Shown: one piece after another, positions 63,730 through 64,000 of the stretch
Layout of the letters: each line of letters begins with the position of its first letter
Numbering within the stretch: the stretch's first letter is position 1
NCBI RefSeq assembly: GCF_013372225.1
Contig: NZ_CP053832.1
Location: 992,001 to 1,056,000 of the forward strand
Reading direction: 5' to 3'
Source of the DNA: Campylobacter ureolyticus
GTDB lineage: Bacteria > Campylobacterota > Campylobacteria > Campylobacterales > Campylobacteraceae
DNA: 64,000 nt
Translations under genes and position numbers: made by a program
Notes under the pieces: model-generated
What the model saw: only the letters and a program-made list of their open reading frames with translations
Told to the model about the DNA's origin: nothing
Database searches by the model: none

Positions 63730-64000
63730 AAAAAAACAGACACAACTAGAACAATTATTCCAAAAAATAAATTAATTGCCGAACTATATTCATAAATAAT
63801 TAAAGGCTCTTTATCATAATCGCGTTTGTTTGGAGAATTTGATGGGTTGCTGTTTTTGTTAGAATTAGTTTCATTGTTTGAAATTTGAGAATTGTTTAAA
63901 TTTAAATTATCCAAATTTGATTCATTTTTCAAATTTTTATTAGAATTCTCTTTATTATCAGAGTTATTGCCTAAATTCACTCTATTTTTAGGTCTATTGT
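63690..64000 (-). CDS. Asn/Ser-rich protein with a C-terminal membrane helix, N-terminal part of a split gene, partial
   Basis: The frame is open to the window edge, so the true start may lie beyond 64000; the first internal start is GTG 63980. The visible part is a low-complexity Asn/Ser/Lys region followed by YEYSSAINLFFGIIVLVVSVFF, a membrane helix that runs into T9 (63728-63736) and stops shortly after. With T10 it would continue into the frame at 63139-63729, giving a helix pair. No family recognised. Confidence 0.55.
   Translation of the reverse strand, partial: NRPKNRVNLGNNSDNKENSNKNLKNESNLDNLNLNNSQISNNETNSNKNSNPSNSPNKRDYDKEPLIIYEYSSAINLFFGIIVLVVSVFFCFYLAYYKNHQQ

Overview
This is a low-GC, densely packed stretch of a bacterial chromosome. 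Gene content and order fit an epsilonproteobacterium close to Campylobacter. Three blocks match arrangements I remember from C. jejuni: murF-hydrolase-small ORF-ddl-ruvA with murJ-cysS-msbA-pyrD-M16 peptidase-dapA-SDR; clpB-ctpA-purC-purS-purQ-orf with htpG-rhodanese; and aspA-dcuA next to an aspartate racemase. This synteny is recalled, not searched. I saw no rRNA, tRNA, CRISPR array, insertion sequence or phage module.

Layout. 1-200: end of a cyclophilin. 423-5158: four-gene export operon (HlyD-type adaptor, double-ATPase ABC protein, two ABC-2 permeases), then a lone SAM methyltransferase. 6294-9417 (minus): lpxD with the acetolactate synthase genes ilvH and ilvB. 9588-14104 (plus): pta-ackA, then a small phasin-like protein and a UbiB-family kinase. 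14294-26786 (minus): a CapA-like protein, an McrBC-type restriction pair, cell-wall genes (membrane-anchored MurF, hydrolase with a long acidic tail, orphan Phd/YefM-type protein, Ddl), ruvA, and a four-gene Mla/MCE lipid-transport operon. 26866-37753 (plus): murJ, cysS, msbA, pyrD, M16 peptidase, dapA, a FabL-like reductase, pgsA, rseP and yggS, mostly overlapping or nearly so. 38010-39190 (minus): small proteins of unknown function. 39457-42036 (minus): clpB. 42211-46450: ctpA, purC, purS, purQ and a membrane SH3-like protein. 46582-48783: htpG and a rhodanese with a disrupted leader. 49025-51997: aspA and dcuA. 52518-54666 (minus): racemase and DAHP synthase. 54789-56942: two tandem RarD-like transporters and a small anchored protein. 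56974-57769 (minus): an interrupted Abi-like gene. 57900-61474 (minus): heat-shock operon hrcA-grpE-orf-dnaK. 61723-64000: a YigZ protein, a secreted unknown, a gene remnant, and a membrane protein split at a homopolymer.

Physiology. pta-ackA (acetate and ATP), aspA-dcuA-racemase (aspartate to fumarate for anaerobic respiration) and branched-chain and aromatic amino acid genes suggest a microaerophile or anaerobe living on organic and amino acids. lpxD, msbA, the Mla set, murF, ddl, murJ and rseP serve the envelope.

Most interesting points: the hydrolase with a 350-residue charged tail carrying repeated motifs; two genes interrupted exactly at homopolymers (rhodanese leader A8, membrane protein T9), as expected of phase variation; an Abi-like gene apparently split by a 2-base change; consensus-like promoters with 17-bp spacers on all three chaperone transcription units, one with a degenerate CIRCE; and a shared palindromic element before two unknown genes. 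Many genes start with TTG. Domain, membrane-segment and motif positions are by eye.
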